Assembly: GCF_000614145.1 (NCBI RefSeq)
Contig: NZ_BAKK01000027.1
Coordinates: 1-60,949, forward strand
DNA length: 60,949 bases
From: Bacteroides faecichinchillae JCM 17102
Lineage (GTDB): Bacteria; Bacteroidota; Bacteroidia; Bacteroidales; Bacteroidaceae
Direction: 5' to 3'
Made by a program: the position numbers and the translations under genes. Numbering within the stretch: position 1 is the first letter of the stretch; each line of letters opens with the position of its first letter. Of this stretch, positions 8,195 to 16,897 are shown piece after piece. Under the pieces are notes generated by a model. That model was not told where the DNA came from and did not search any database. It saw nothing but the letters and a program-made list of their open reading frames with translations.

Positions 8195-8265
8195 TATAGT
8201 TGTAATGTTAAGGGGGATTTATAATAGTTGATTCTTGGATTTTTAATTAATAATTAAATAAAACT

Positions 8266-8541
8266 ATGGCTGACAAGCAGAAATTTGCTTTTGATAAGGT
8301 AAACTTTATCTTACTGGCAATAGGGATGGCGGTTGTTATTATCGGATTTCTATTGATGACAGGACCTTCGTCGTCCGAAACGGCTTTTGAACCGGATATT
8401 TTTAGTGTACGTAGAATCAAAGTGGCACCTGCAGTTTGCTTGTTTGGTTTTTTATGGATGATTTACGCTGTACTACGCAAACCGAAAACGAATCAAACTG
8501 ATTATAACAACACGACTGATATTAATAAAGAAGTACAATGA
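8266..8541 (+). CDS. DUF3098 domain-containing small membrane protein
   Basis: A 91-residue protein with two predicted membrane helices ([20 protein letters not shown] and [17 protein letters not shown]) and a loop [14 protein letters not shown] typical of DUF3098. The family is Bacteroidetes-specific, of unknown function, and commonly lies between ftsX and uppP, as here. Its end overlaps the uppP start by 4 nt, indicating translational coupling and perhaps a link to envelope growth (inference). Confidence 0.85.
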   Translation: MADKQKFAFDKVNFILLAIGMAVVIIGFLLMTGPSSSETAFEPDIFSVRRIKVAPAVCLFGFLWMIYAVLRKPKTNQTDYNNTTDINKEVQ

Positions 8542-9329
8542 GTTGGTTAGAAGCATTGATCCTTGGATTGGTTCAGGGATTGACTGAATATTTGCCTGTA
8601 AGTAGTAGTGGACATTTGGCTATCGGATCGGCATTGTTTGGAATAGAGGGAGAGGACAATCTGGCGTTTACAATTGCCGTACATGTGGCTACGGTATGTA
8701 GTACGCTGGTTATATTGTGGAAAGAGATCGATTGGATTTTCCGCGGACTATTCAAGTTTCAGATGAATGAAGAAACCCGCTATGTGATTAATATAATAAT
8801 TTCAATGATTCCAATAGGAATTGTAGGCGTGTTCTTTAAAGATTATGTAGAAGATATATTTGGTTCGGGATTGTTGATTGTGGGCTGTATGCTGTTGCTG
8901 ACAGCCGTTCTATTGACGTTCTCTTACTATTATAAACCACGTCAGAAAGACAAGATCTCGATGAAAGATGCGTTTATTATCGGTTTGGCACAGGCCTGTG
9001 CAGTCATGCCGGGATTGTCACGTTCGGGTTCTACTATTGCTACCGGACTTTTATTGGGTGATAATAAGGCGAAGTTAGCACAGTTCTCTTTTCTGATGGT
9101 AATTCCCCCTATTTTGGGAGAAGCAGTGCTTGATGGCATTAAGATGGCAAAGGGAGAATCAGTGATGGGAGATATTCCTACGTTATCATTGGTAATAGGA
9201 TTTTTAGCTGCTTTTGTTGCCGGCTGTTTGGCATGTAAATGGATGATTAATATTGTGAAGAAAGGAAAGCTGATCTATTTTGCTATTTATTGCGCAATTG
9301 CAGGATTGGTGACGATTATACTGAGCTGA
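8538..9329 (+). CDS. uppP: Undecaprenyl-diphosphatase UppP (BacA)
   Basis: A 263-residue polytopic inner-membrane phosphatase that recycles undecaprenyl pyrophosphate to the monophosphate carrier for peptidoglycan and glycan export. The two family signatures are intact: [13 protein letters not shown] (14-26) with the catalytic Glu, and PGLSRSGST (158-166) with the catalytic Arg. Length and helix pattern are normal. The start overlaps DUF3098 (ATGA) and the stop overlaps the truB ATG (TGATG), so the block is tightly coupled. Confidence 0.95.
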   Translation: MSWLEALILGLVQGLTEYLPVSSSGHLAIGSALFGIEGEDNLAFTIAVHVATVCSTLVILWKEIDWIFRGLFKFQMNEETRYVINIIISMIPIGIVGVFFKDYVEDIFGSGLLIVGCMLLLTAVLLTFSYYYKPRQKDKISMKDAFIIGLAQACAVMPGLSRSGSTIATGLLLGDNKAKLAQFSFLMVIPPILGEAVLDGIKMAKGESVMGDIPTLSLVIGFLAAFVAGCLACKWMINIVKKGKLIYFAIYCAIAGLVTIILS

Positions 9330-10051
9330 TGAATTTTAAAAAAGGAGAAGTACTGTTTTTCAATAAACCTCTCGGCTGGACTTCATTTAAGGTAGTCGGT
9401 CATGTCCGTTACCATATTTGCCGCCGCATAGGTATGAAAAAATTAAAAGTCGGTCATGCCGGAACGCTTGATCCTCTCGCAACAGGAGTGATGATTATCT
9501 GTACTGGTAAGGCTACAAAACGGATTGAAGAGTTTCAATATCATACGAAAGAGTATGTCGCCACACTTCGGTTGGGCGCTACTACTCCATCCTATGATTT
9601 GGAACATGAGATAGACGTTACCTACCCTACAGAACATATCACAAGGGAAAAGGTAGAAGAAGTATTGACGCACTTTATCGGTGCTATCGAACAAGTTCCC
9701 CCAGCCTTTTCTGCCTGTATGGTGGAGGGTAAACGGGCTTACGAATTAGCACGTAAAGGCGAAGATGTAGAGTTGAAACCGAAGCAATTGGTGATTGACG
9801 AAATAGAGTTGCTGGAGTGCCGGTTGGATACTCCTGAACCGATGATCCGGATTCGTGTTGTATGCAGTAAAGGAACCTATATTCGTGCTTTGGCACGTGA
9901 TATTGGCGAAGCGCTTCAGAGCGGAGCCCATCTGACAGGATTGATTCGTACTCGTGTCGGCGATGCTCGGTTGGAAGATTGTCTGGATCCGGAACACTTT
10001 AAGGAGTGGATTGACCAGCAAGAAATAGAAAATGAAGAAGATAATAATTAA
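9329..10051 (+). CDS. truB: tRNA pseudouridine(55) synthase TruB
   Basis: A 240-residue enzyme making pseudouridine 55 in the T-loop of tRNAs. The catalytic motif GHAGTLDPLATG is at 42-53 with the nucleophile Asp48; KGTYIRALARDIG lies in the second half. The ATG at 9329 is chosen because it overlaps the uppP TGA by one base and begins the typical [19 protein letters not shown]; the upstream ATG at 9290 would add 13 residues unlike the family. A 17-bp gap leads into queA. Confidence 0.95.
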   Translation: MNFKKGEVLFFNKPLGWTSFKVVGHVRYHICRRIGMKKLKVGHAGTLDPLATGVMIICTGKATKRIEEFQYHTKEYVATLRLGATTPSYDLEHEIDVTYPTEHITREKVEEVLTHFIGAIEQVPPAFSACMVEGKRAYELARKGEDVELKPKQLVIDEIELLECRLDTPEPMIRIRVVCSKGTYIRALARDIGEALQSGAHLTGLIRTRVGDARLEDCLDPEHFKEWIDQQEIENEEDNN

Positions 10052-10068
10052 CGTAATAAAGAATAGAT

Positions 10069-11127
10069 ATGAAACTATCACAATTCAAATTTAAGTTACC
10101 CGAGGATAAGATCGCTTTGCATCCTACGAAGTATAGAGATGAGTCGCGCTTGATGGTGTTGCACCGTCGTACTGGTGAAATTGAACACAAGATGTTCAAG
10201 GATGTTCTGAACTACTTTGATGATAAGGACGTATTTATATTCAACGATACAAAGGTATTTCCTGCCCGCTTGTATGGTAACAAGGAGAAAACAGGTGCTC
10301 GTATCGAAGTATTCTTGTTACGTGAGTTGAATGAAGAACTTCGTTTGTGGGATGTATTGGTAGATCCTGCGCGTAAGATTCGTATCGGTAATAAGTTATA
10401 CTTTGGCGAGGATGATTCTATGGTTGCCGAAGTAATTGATAATACAACTTCACGTGGCCGTACGCTTCGTTTCCTTTATGACGGACCTCATGATGAGTTT
10501 AAGAAGGCATTGTATGCGTTGGGTGAAACTCCCCTGCCCCATTCTATCATCAATCGTCCTGTAGAGCCGGAAGATGCGGAACGTTTCCAGTCTATCTTTG
10601 CTAAAAACGAAGGTGCGGTAACTGCTCCGACTGCCAGTTTACACTTTAGTCGTGAGTTGTTGAAGCGTCTGGAAATTAAAGGCATTGATTTTGCTTATAT
10701 CACATTACATGCCGGATTAGGCAACTTCCGTGATATTGATGTAGAGGATTTGACAAAGCATAAGATGGATTCCGAACAGATGCTTGTTGATGAAAAAGCG
10801 GTGAATATGGTGAATAGTGCTAAAGATAATGGTAAGAGTGTATGTGCGGTAGGTACTACTGTGATGCGTGCCATAGAAAGTGCAGTCAGCACAGACGGAC
10901 ACCTGAAAGAGTTTGAAGGCTGGACGAATAAATTCATCTTCCCACCATATGACTTTACGGTAGCAAATTCGATGATTTCTAATTTCCATATGCCTCTTTC
11001 TACTTTGCTGATGATTGTGGCTGCTTTCGGTGGTTATGACCAGGTGATGGATGCCTATCATGTAGCATTGAAAGAAGGTTACCGTTTCGGTACTTATGGA
11101 GATGCAATGTTGATTCTGGATAAATAA
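10069..11127 (+). CDS. queA: S-adenosylmethionine:tRNA ribosyltransferase-isomerase QueA
   Basis: A 352-residue enzyme that transfers and isomerises the ribosyl part of SAM to 7-aminomethyl-7-deazaguanine in tRNA, giving epoxyqueuosine. Family landmarks are the N-terminal [57 protein letters not shown] and the late [11 protein letters not shown]. Length is normal. The next queuosine step (queG) is encoded at 27469-28446, so two late pathway enzymes lie in this window. It sits within the plus-strand run after truB. Confidence 0.95.
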   Translation: MKLSQFKFKLPEDKIALHPTKYRDESRLMVLHRRTGEIEHKMFKDVLNYFDDKDVFIFNDTKVFPARLYGNKEKTGARIEVFLLRELNEELRLWDVLVDPARKIRIGNKLYFGEDDSMVAEVIDNTTSRGRTLRFLYDGPHDEFKKALYALGETPLPHSIINRPVEPEDAERFQSIFAKNEGAVTAPTASLHFSRELLKRLEIKGIDFAYITLHAGLGNFRDIDVEDLTKHKMDSEQMLVDEKAVNMVNSAKDNGKSVCAVGTTVMRAIESAVSTDGHLKEFEGWTNKFIFPPYDFTVANSMISNFHMPLSTLLMIVAAFGGYDQVMDAYHVALKEGYRFGTYGDAMLILDK

Positions 11128-11137
11128 ACGGAGCTTT

Positions 11138-11494
11138 ATGAAGATATGTCCGAAATGTCATGAAGAAGTAGAAGATAACTTCGATATCTGCTGGAGTTGT
11201 AACTATAGCTTTCCGGACGGTCGAGTATTGGATATAGCAGAAATTTCTGGGCAGCTGGTCGATCATGGAGAACGGCCGATAGATTGTTTACGTTGTCATA
11301 TCAAAATGGAATATTCCGGCAAATATGAGTTTCATGAGGGTATGAATACCGGTTTCTTTGGAAACTTCTTCGAACTGTTTCAGAATCGTGAGGCGTTTCA
11401 TTTGTATGTTTGTCCTCAGTGCGGTAAAGTAGAATTCTTTGTTCCTATGGATAAAGAGTATGCTATTAAAGCATTTCCTGCCGGAAAGAAGTAG
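11138..11494 (+). CDS. Zinc-ribbon protein of unknown function, 118 aa
   Basis: A small cytosolic protein with four CxxC knuckles: C4/C7, C18/C21, C50/C53 and C91/C94. The first two look like a rubredoxin-like ribbon (ICPKCHEE, ICWSCNYSFPDG), the last two like a second ribbon with a glycine/phenylalanine-rich insert between them. It begins 10 bp after queA and ends 6 bp before folK, so it is part of the same operon. No known function; nucleic-acid binding or metal handling is possible but not shown. Confidence 0.7.
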   Translation: MKICPKCHEEVEDNFDICWSCNYSFPDGRVLDIAEISGQLVDHGERPIDCLRCHIKMEYSGKYEFHEGMNTGFFGNFFELFQNREAFHLYVCPQCGKVEFFVPMDKEYAIKAFPAGKK

Positions 11495-11500
11495 TTTGCG

Positions 11501-11977
11501 ATGTCGAAAGTATATCTGGGACTCGGTACAAACCTGGGAGATAAGGAACAGAATCTCCGGATTGCCGTACAAAAAATAGAAGAGCAGATAGGGAAAGTGA
11601 TTTCCCTGTCTGCTTTTTATGTAACTGCCCCTTGGGGGTTTACTTCTGATAATAGTTTTTTGAATGCTGCCTTGTGTGTGGATACAGCGTTATCCCCATT
11701 GGAGGTATTACAGAAAACGCAAGGGATAGAATGTGATTTGGGACGTATCCATAAATCGGTTAATGGAACGTATAGTGATCGGGTGATCGATATAGACTTA
11801 TTGCTTTATGATGATTTGGTTTTATCTGCTCAGTCTCCTTCAGGTGCTGAGTTAAATCTCCCTCATCCTTTAATGGCGAAGCGTGACTTTGTGATGCGCC
11901 CTTTAGCAGAAATTGCACCTGACCTGATACATCCTGTTTTGAGAAAGACAATGAAGAAGATTTTAAGCGATTTATAA
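11501..11977 (+). CDS. folK: 2-amino-4-hydroxy-6-hydroxymethyldihydropteridine diphosphokinase FolK
   Basis: A 158-residue enzyme of folate synthesis that pyrophosphorylates 6-hydroxymethyl-dihydropterin with ATP. The N-terminus VYLGLGTNLGDKEQNL, the loop FYVTAPWG, and the signature DRVIDIDLLLYDD followed by LPHPLMAKRDFVM are diagnostic. No fusion to FolB or FolP. It is the last gene of the run that starts at miaB; a 22-bp-period repeat array follows its stop. Confidence 0.95.
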   Translation: MSKVYLGLGTNLGDKEQNLRIAVQKIEEQIGKVISLSAFYVTAPWGFTSDNSFLNAALCVDTALSPLEVLQKTQGIECDLGRIHKSVNGTYSDRVIDIDLLLYDDLVLSAQSPSGAELNLPHPLMAKRDFVMRPLAEIAPDLIHPVLRKTMKKILSDL

Positions 11978-11990
11978 AGCTTTTGCAGGA

Positions 11991-12048
11991 TCTATATATT
12001 CATTATGCTGGGCATATATACCTACCCTGCTGTATCTATATATCCACT
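11991..12048. repeat. Imperfect 22-bp-period tandem repeat, array A
   Basis: Three units start at 11991 (TCTATATATTCATT), 12013 (CATATATACCTACC) and 12035 (TCTATATATCCACT), exactly 22 bp apart; each is a 14-bp core plus an 8-bp variable spacer, and a decayed unit may follow at 12057. The same core and period recur at 39913-39970, and 12009-12048 matches 39909-39948 at 30 of 40 positions without gaps. Confidence 0.6.
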
Positions 12049-12080
12049 AATAGGTTTCTTATATGTTGATTATCAATTGA

Positions 12081-12302
12081 TTATTTTCTTTTCTTCTCCA
12101 CAATGAAGCGTGGCATATATGCTATACATCCAATCAAAGTTGCATATAGCAAATGAATATCTTCAAATTCGATGTCCATAAAATGACAGACAATTGCATA
12201 GATTGCTATGGTAAACCCCACATAGAGTGCCAGAACAAATATTGTTTTTAATTTCTTATTAATGACCATTGAGTGATTTAATTTTGAAGGCGTACCTAAC
12301 AT
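12081..12302 (-). CDS. Small two-helix membrane protein, hypothetical
   Basis: Up to 73 residues (62 if the ATG at 12269 is used). Two hydrophobic helices (TIFVLALYVGFTIAIYAIV and LLYATLIGCIAYMPRFI) are separated by an acidic loop (MDIEFEDIH), and the tail is basic (EKKRK). No family recognised. A good TATCTTTG box at 12353-12346 lies about 44 bp upstream, which supports a real gene divergent from metK. Confidence 0.5.
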   Translation of the reverse strand: MLGTPSKLNHSMVINKKLKTIFVLALYVGFTIAIYAIVCHFMDIEFEDIHLLYATLIGCIAYMPRFIVEKKRK

Positions 12303-12345
12303 ACTTACGTTCTATAAAACGAATATTTATATGTTAAACATTGCC

Positions 12346-12353
12346 CAAAGATA
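12346..12353 (-). promoter_or_regulatory. Bacteroides -7 box (TATCTTTG), leftward
   Basis: Minus-strand TATCTTTG for the small membrane protein gene. It lies 22 bp from the opposing metK -7 box, so the two promoters must overlap. Confidence 0.5.
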
Positions 12354-12375
12354 AAAAGAATATTCGAATAATACT

Positions 12376-12383
12376 TATCTTTG
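12376..12383 (+). promoter_or_regulatory. Bacteroides -7 box of metK (TATCTTTG)
   Basis: A perfect TAnnTTTG match; the predicted start near 12390 places the whole SAM-II aptamer at the 5' end of the metK mRNA. Confidence 0.7.
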
Positions 12384-12397
12384 TGCTCGAAATGAAA

Positions 12398-12447
12398 GTG
12401 TGGACAGATTTGAGTAGCTTGCAACCACGGAAAAAAATGCTAAAACA
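12398..12447 (+). ncRNA. SAM-II riboswitch upstream of metK
   Basis: The stretch fits the SAM-II (SAM_alpha) aptamer: a short stem P1 (12399-12403 with 12425-12429, core GTGG/CCAC), a loop containing GATTT and the conserved TTGCAA just before the 3' P1 strand, then an A-run and the conserved GCTAAAA (12439-12445). Loop TAGC (12415-12418) can pair with GCTA (12439-12442) to form the H-type pseudoknot. SAM-II is known from alphaproteobacteria and Bacteroidetes in front of methionine and SAM genes, and metK fits. Binding should lock the 3' strand, which here includes an ATG. Confidence 0.82.
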
Positions 12448-12520
12448 TAACTTGTTGATGCCCTTCCGGCTGGTTCTTGCAGCACTCACCCTTCCTACTC
12501 ATTCATTGATCATTTTCTAG
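12437..12520 (+). CDS. Possible upstream ORF (27 codons) inside the metK leader
   Basis: An ATG at 12437-12439 opens a 27-codon frame ending at TAG 12518-12520, 24 bp before the metK ATG. The ATG lies within the pseudoknot strand (ATGCTA) of the SAM-II aptamer and is preceded by GGAAAAAA, a good Bacteroides initiation context. The peptide is hydrophobic (starts MLKHNLL, internal ATG at codon 8). It is too short to prove by coding statistics; it may be a leader peptide that links riboswitch state to metK translation or transcript stability. Confidence 0.35.
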   Translation: MLKHNLLMPFRLVLAALTLPTHSLIIF

Positions 12521-12544
12521 TTTTAATTCTTAATTTATAAGAAG

Positions 12545-13837
12545 ATGGGATACTTATTTACATCCGAATCGGTGTCAGAAGGACACCCCGACAAGGTAGC
12601 CGATCAAATATCGGATGCCGTACTTGACAAACTGTTGGCTTACGACCCCAGTTCGAAAGTAGCTTGCGAAACACTGGTAACTACCGGACAAGTGGTACTA
12701 GCGGGTGAGGTGAAAACAAAAGCGTACGTTGATCTTCAACTTATCGCACGTGAAGTAATTAAGAAAATCGGTTATACCAAAGGAGAGTATATGTTCGAAA
12801 GTAACTCTTGCGGTGTGCTTTCTGCCATTCATGAGCAGAGTCCCGATATCAATCGTGGTGTAGAACGTCAGGATCCGATGGAACAGGGTGCAGGCGATCA
12901 GGGAATGATGTTTGGCTATGCAACCAATGAAACGGAAAACTATATGCCGCTTTCACTTGATCTGGCACATCGTATTCTACAAGTGCTGGCTGATATCCGT
13001 CGTGAAGGCAAGGTGATGACCTATCTTCGTCCGGACGCCAAAAGCCAGGTTACGATTGAGTATGATGATAACGGAGCTCCTGTCCGTATTGATACGATTG
13101 TAGTTTCTACGCAACACGATGACTTTATCCAGCCTGCTGATAATACTGACGCTGCTCAACTGCAAGCTGACGAAGAAATGCTGGAAATTATCCGCAAGGA
13201 TGTGATCGAGATACTTATGCCGCGTGTCATTGCTTCTATTCATCATGATAAAGTATTGGCACTGTTCAATGACCGTATAGTCTATCATGTAAATCCGACC
13301 GGTAAGTTTGTGATTGGTGGACCGCATGGAGATACCGGTTTAACAGGACGCAAGATTATTGTGGATACTTATGGTGGCAAAGGTGCTCACGGTGGTGGAG
13401 CCTTCTCCGGAAAAGATCCTAGCAAGGTAGATCGCAGCGCAGCTTATGCAGCTCGCCATATTGCAAAGAATATGGTTGCAGCAGGTGTGGCAGACGAAAT
13501 GCTGGTACAGGTTTCTTATGCTATTGGAGTTGCTCGCCCGATCAATATCTATGTAAATACCTACGGACGTGCCCATGTAAGCATGAGCGACGGTGAAATA
13601 GCTCGCGTTATCGACCAACTGTTCGACCTTCGCCCGAAAGCGATTGAAGAACGTCTGAAACTTCGTAATCCGATTTATCAGGAAACAGCTGCATATGGTC
13701 ATATGGGACGTGAGCCTCAGATAGTGTCGAAAACTTTCCATTCTCGTTATGAAGGTAACAAGACAGTGGAAGTGGAACTGTTTACGTGGGAGAAACTTGA
13801 CTACGTAGATAAGATAAAAGCAGCTTTCGGTCTGTAA
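12545..13837 (+). CDS. metK: S-adenosylmethionine synthetase MetK
   Basis: A 430-residue cytosolic enzyme making SAM from methionine and ATP. Motifs: GHPDKVADQ near the N-terminus (ATP and Mg binding), [15 protein letters not shown] (the family hexapeptide region, about 118-132), and the loop [16 protein letters not shown], which holds phosphate and K+ ligands. The length is that of the longer Bacteroidetes MetK form. It has its own promoter and a SAM-II riboswitch, hence feedback by its product, and is followed by a terminator-like inverted repeat. Confidence 0.97.
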   Translation: MGYLFTSESVSEGHPDKVADQISDAVLDKLLAYDPSSKVACETLVTTGQVVLAGEVKTKAYVDLQLIAREVIKKIGYTKGEYMFESNSCGVLSAIHEQSPDINRGVERQDPMEQGAGDQGMMFGYATNETENYMPLSLDLAHRILQVLADIRREGKVMTYLRPDAKSQVTIEYDDNGAPVRIDTIVVSTQHDDFIQPADNTDAAQLQADEEMLEIIRKDVIEILMPRVIASIHHDKVLALFNDRIVYHVNPTGKFVIGGPHGDTGLTGRKIIVDTYGGKGAHGGGAFSGKDPSKVDRSAAYAARHIAKNMVAAGVADEMLVQVSYAIGVARPINIYVNTYGRAHVSMSDGEIARVIDQLFDLRPKAIEERLKLRNPIYQETAAYGHMGREPQIVSKTFHSRYEGNKTVEVELFTWEKLDYVDKIKAAFGL

Positions 13838-13856
13838 GCTGGAAGTAACCTTATAG

Positions 13857-13914
13857 AAAGGTCGTCCGTTTTCGGTCTGCGTATGATTTTTGCAGTCACG
13901 AGGGGGCGACCTTT
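13857..13914 (+). terminator. Inverted repeat and T-rich tail after metK
   Basis: AAAGGTCG (13857-13864) pairs perfectly with CGACCTTT (13907-13914), followed by TATTATTTTTT. The 42-nt loop is long but can fold further (CTGC near 13877 with GCAG near 13892). It probably ends metK transcripts before the next promoter. Confidence 0.55.
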
Positions 13915-13926
13915 ATTATTTTTTCC

Positions 13927-13934
13927 TAATTTTG
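13927..13934 (+). promoter_or_regulatory. Bacteroides -7 box (TAATTTTG) of the LOG-family gene
   Basis: TAnnTTTG match 30 bp before the ATG at 13964, directly after the metK terminator. Confidence 0.55.
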
Positions 13935-13963
13935 CATCCACAACCGTAAACCCGTAAGTAGTG

Positions 13964-14551
13964 ATGAATCAGATACATTCCGTATGCGTGTACAGCGCCT
14001 CCAGTACAAAGATAGATCCTGTATATTTCGAAGCAGCCGAACAACTTGGACGTTTGCTTGCCGAACATCATATCCGTTTGGTCAATGGTGCGGGAAGTAT
14101 CGGTCTAATGCGTTCTGTAGCCGATGCAGTGCTCAGTGATGGCGGAGAAGTGACTGGTGTCATTCCTCATTTTATGGTAGAGCAGAACTGGCAGCATACG
14201 GGGCTAACGGAATTGATCGAAGTAACTTCCATGCATGAACGTAAGCAGAAGATGGCAGACCTGAGTGATGCGGTCATTGCCTTGCCCGGAGGTTGTGGGA
14301 CGCTGGAAGAGTTGCTTGAAGTAATTACCTGGAAGCAGCTTGGCTTATACCTCAATCCGGTGGTGATTCTGAACGTCAATGGCTTTTATGATCCTTTACT
14401 CAATATGCTTGGTAGAGCCATTGATGAAAACTTCATGCGTCGTCAGCATGGTGATATCTGGAAGGTAGCTAACACGCCTGAGGAAGCTGTTGAATTGCTT
14501 TATACTACACCTGTCTGGGATATCTCTATTCGTAAATTTGCTGCGATATGA
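13964..14551 (+). CDS. LOG-family protein (TIGR00730), nucleoside 5'-monophosphate phosphoribohydrolase type
   Basis: About 195 residues with a Rossmann-like fold. The family signature PGGCGTLEE is present, with the N-terminal SVCVYSASS and LVNGAGSIGLM patches that hold the nucleotide phosphate. LOG proteins cut the N-glycosidic bond of nucleoside monophosphates (cytokinin activation in plants); bacterial relatives are usually AMP nucleosidases or of unproven substrate. The ATG at 13964 is preferred over the GTG at 13961. The stop overlaps the next gene (ATGA), so it leads an operon with DUF4271, hemD, rnpA and yidD. Confidence 0.85.
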   Translation: MNQIHSVCVYSASSTKIDPVYFEAAEQLGRLLAEHHIRLVNGAGSIGLMRSVADAVLSDGGEVTGVIPHFMVEQNWQHTGLTELIEVTSMHERKQKMADLSDAVIALPGGCGTLEELLEVITWKQLGLYLNPVVILNVNGFYDPLLNMLGRAIDENFMRRQHGDIWKVANTPEEAVELLYTTPVWDISIRKFAAI

Positions 14552-15455
14552 GACCCGGAGCACTCATATATTTTACAGATACCCTTGCGCAATCACCGAA
14601 TGATTCGCTGCAGACGGACTCGACGACAACAATGTTGCTGAGAGATACCACATCTGTGGTTCCTTCGGATACATTGCCTCTTTTCTATCAAGGGCAATTT
14701 GTGTCGGAAGATAGTCTCCAGCTGACGGAATATCATTCCACACAAGAATATGTCTCCGGTTTTGAAGGGGCCCCCTTTCCTACTCTCCGCGTACAGATGA
14801 TGTGATCTCTTTGACATTACTAGCATGTTTCTTTCTTTCTTCCATTGCATTGGCAAGAGGAAAGAAATTCCTCACACAGCAAGTGAAAGACTTTGTATTG
14901 CACCGCGAACGAACCAGTATTTTCGATAGCTCTACAGCTGCCGATGTGCGTTACCTGATTGTGCTTACTGTCCAGACTTGTGTGCTGTCTGGCATTGTAT
15001 TTTTCAATTATTTTCATGATAAACAACCGATGTTGATGGAGCGGATTTCTCCCCTGCTTCTTTTAGGGGTTTATGTCGGTTCTTGCTTGGTTTACTTTTT
15101 CCTGAAATGGATTATTTATATGTTTTTGGGATGGGTGTTCTTTGATAAAAATAGGACAAATATATGGCTTGAATCTTATTCTACACTCATATATTATGCT
15201 GGATTTGCACTTTTCCCTTTTGTTTTATTTCTCGTTTATTTCGATTTAACTCTAACGAATCTGATTAGATTTGGACTGACGATTCTAATTTTTACTAAAA
15301 TATTGATGTTTTATAAGTGGATAAAGCTTTTTTTTCACCAATTAAATACTCTTTTCCTATTAATTTTGTACTTTTGCGCTCTTGAAATAGTACCTTGTCT
15401 GCTACTCTATCAGGTACTGATTCAAATAAACAACATATTGCTAATAAAATTTTAG
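14548..15455 (+). pseudogene. DUF4271 membrane protein (frame broken at about 14778)
   Basis: The first frame (14548-14805) gives a Ser/Thr-rich N-terminus ending GFEGAPFP; the second resumes as YSPRTDDVISLTLLACFFL and carries about six membrane helices to 15455. One extra base between 14767 and 14781 (for example CC to CCC before TAC) joins them into a protein of about 302 residues. DUF4271 is a Bacteroidetes family of unknown function, usually found directly before hemD as here. The start overlaps the LOG stop. Likely intact in the organism. Confidence 0.8.
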
Positions 15456-15459
15456 GACG

Positions 15460-16206
15460 TTGAAAATTAAAAAAGTACTAGTATCGCAGCCTAAGCCTGC
15501 GTCAGAGAAATCTCCCTATTACGACATCGCTGAAAAGTATGGCGTAAAGATAGATTTCCGGCCTTTTATCAAGGTGGAAAGCCTTTCGGCGAAGGAATTC
15601 CGGCAACAGAAGATTTCGATTCTTGACTATACTGCCGTAATATTTTCTTCCCGTCATGCAATTGATCATTTCTTCCATTTGTGTACAGAACTTCGTGTCA
15701 CAATCCCGGAAACAATGAAATATTTCTGTGTAACTGAAGCGGTTGCACTGTATATCCAGAAATATGTTCAGTATCGTAAACGTAAGATCTTCTTCGGTGC
15801 TACCGGAAAGATTGAAGACCTTGTTCCTGCTATTTTGAAGCATAAGACCGAGAAATATCTCGTGCCTATGTCTGATGTGCACAATGATGATGTGAAGAAT
15901 TTACTCGACAAGCATAATATCCAACATGCTGAAGCTGTGATGTATCGTACAGTCAGCAATGACTTTACAGCCGAGGAGGGTTTCGATTATGATATGTTAG
16001 TGTTCTTTAGCCCTGCCGGAGTAACTTCTTTGAAGAAGAACTTTCCGGATTTTGACCAGAAAGAGATCAAAATCGGTACCTTCGGTTCGACTACAGCACA
16101 AGCAGTACGCGATGCCGGACTTCGTCTAGATCTTGAAGCTCCTACAGTGAAGGCTCCGTCGATGACTGCTGCACTTGATATGTTTATCAAGGAAAACAAT
16201 AAATAA
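15460..16206 (+). CDS. hemD: Uroporphyrinogen-III synthase HemD
   Basis: A 248-residue protein of the HemD fold, which closes and inverts ring D of hydroxymethylbilane to uroporphyrinogen III. This family is poorly conserved; support comes from the N-terminal VLVSQPKP, the pattern AVIFSSRHAIDHFF, the later DMLVFFSPAGVTSL and the terminal IGTFGSTTAQAVRDAGL. Translation starts at a TTG (15460), 4 bp after the DUF4271 stop; no better ATG is in frame. Order DUF4271-hemD-rnpA-yidD is a common Bacteroidetes block. Confidence 0.85.
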   Translation: MKIKKVLVSQPKPASEKSPYYDIAEKYGVKIDFRPFIKVESLSAKEFRQQKISILDYTAVIFSSRHAIDHFFHLCTELRVTIPETMKYFCVTEAVALYIQKYVQYRKRKIFFGATGKIEDLVPAILKHKTEKYLVPMSDVHNDDVKNLLDKHNIQHAEAVMYRTVSNDFTAEEGFDYDMLVFFSPAGVTSLKKNFPDFDQKEIKIGTFGSTTAQAVRDAGLRLDLEAPTVKAPSMTAALDMFIKENNK

Positions 16207-16212
16207 TTCATA

Positions 16213-16602
16213 GTGAGTTTATATACATTGCGTAAAGCCGAAAGGCTGAATAGTAAAATTCTGGTCGGAAAGATGTTTGAAGGAGGTGTTTCCAAATCCT
16301 TTTCCATCTTTCCGATACGCATTGTATATATGCCTGTCGAAAAAGGAGAAGCTTCGGTTTCTATTCTTATCAGCGTTTCGAAACGGCGATTCAAACGGGC
16401 GGTAAAACGCAATCGGGTGAAACGTCAGATTCGTGAAGCTTACCGCAAAAACAAACATCTGTTGCTGGATCAGTTACAATGCTGTAATCAACATCTTGCC
16501 ATTGCTTTTATTTATCTCTCGGACGAGTTTGTTGCTACTTCCGAGTTAGAAGAAAAGATAAGAACAGCGCTTTTGCGCATTTCTGAAAAGCTATCATTAT
16601 GA
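16213..16602 (+). CDS. rnpA: Ribonuclease P protein component RnpA
   Basis: A 129-residue basic protein that assists the RNase P RNA in 5' maturation of tRNAs. The family signature is clear: [22 protein letters not shown], with the RNR core binding the RNA. It starts with GTG (16213), 6 bp after hemD, and its stop overlaps the yidD ATG by 4 nt. The rnpA-yidD pair is widely conserved; rpmH is not beside it here. Confidence 0.92.
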   Translation: MSLYTLRKAERLNSKILVGKMFEGGVSKSFSIFPIRIVYMPVEKGEASVSILISVSKRRFKRAVKRNRVKRQIREAYRKNKHLLLDQLQCCNQHLAIAFIYLSDEFVATSELEEKIRTALLRISEKLSL

Positions 16603-16874
16603 AAGCTTATGTTCGCTGGATATCAGTCATCTGGGGAAATATAAGAATGGTTCTTAGAAAAGTATTTTCATTTTTATTGTTGCTTCCCATCTACTTTTAC
16701 CGAGTTTGTATTTCACCTCTGACTCCTCCTTCCTGTCGGTTTACTCCTACCTGTTCGGCTTATGCTGTCGAAGCAATAAAAAAACATGGTCCTGTTAAAG
16801 GGTTCTTTCTGGCTGTCCGTCGTATCCTGCGATGTCACCCCTGGGGTGGATCCGGCTATGATCCGGTCCCCTGA
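16599..16874 (+). CDS. yidD: Membrane protein insertion efficiency factor YidD
   Basis: A 91-residue membrane-associated protein with an N-terminal amphipathic/hydrophobic helix and the diagnostic core [15 protein letters not shown], then [17 protein letters not shown]. YidD assists YidC-dependent insertion of membrane proteins. The ATG at 16599 overlaps the rnpA stop; an internal ATG at 16647 would give the more common length of about 75 residues. Confidence 0.9.
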   Translation: MKAYVRWISVIWGNIRMVLRKVFSFLLLLPIYFYRVCISPLTPPSCRFTPTCSAYAVEAIKKHGPVKGFFLAVRRILRCHPWGGSGYDPVP

Positions 16875-16897
16875 ATGATTCGACAAAGATTTAGAAT

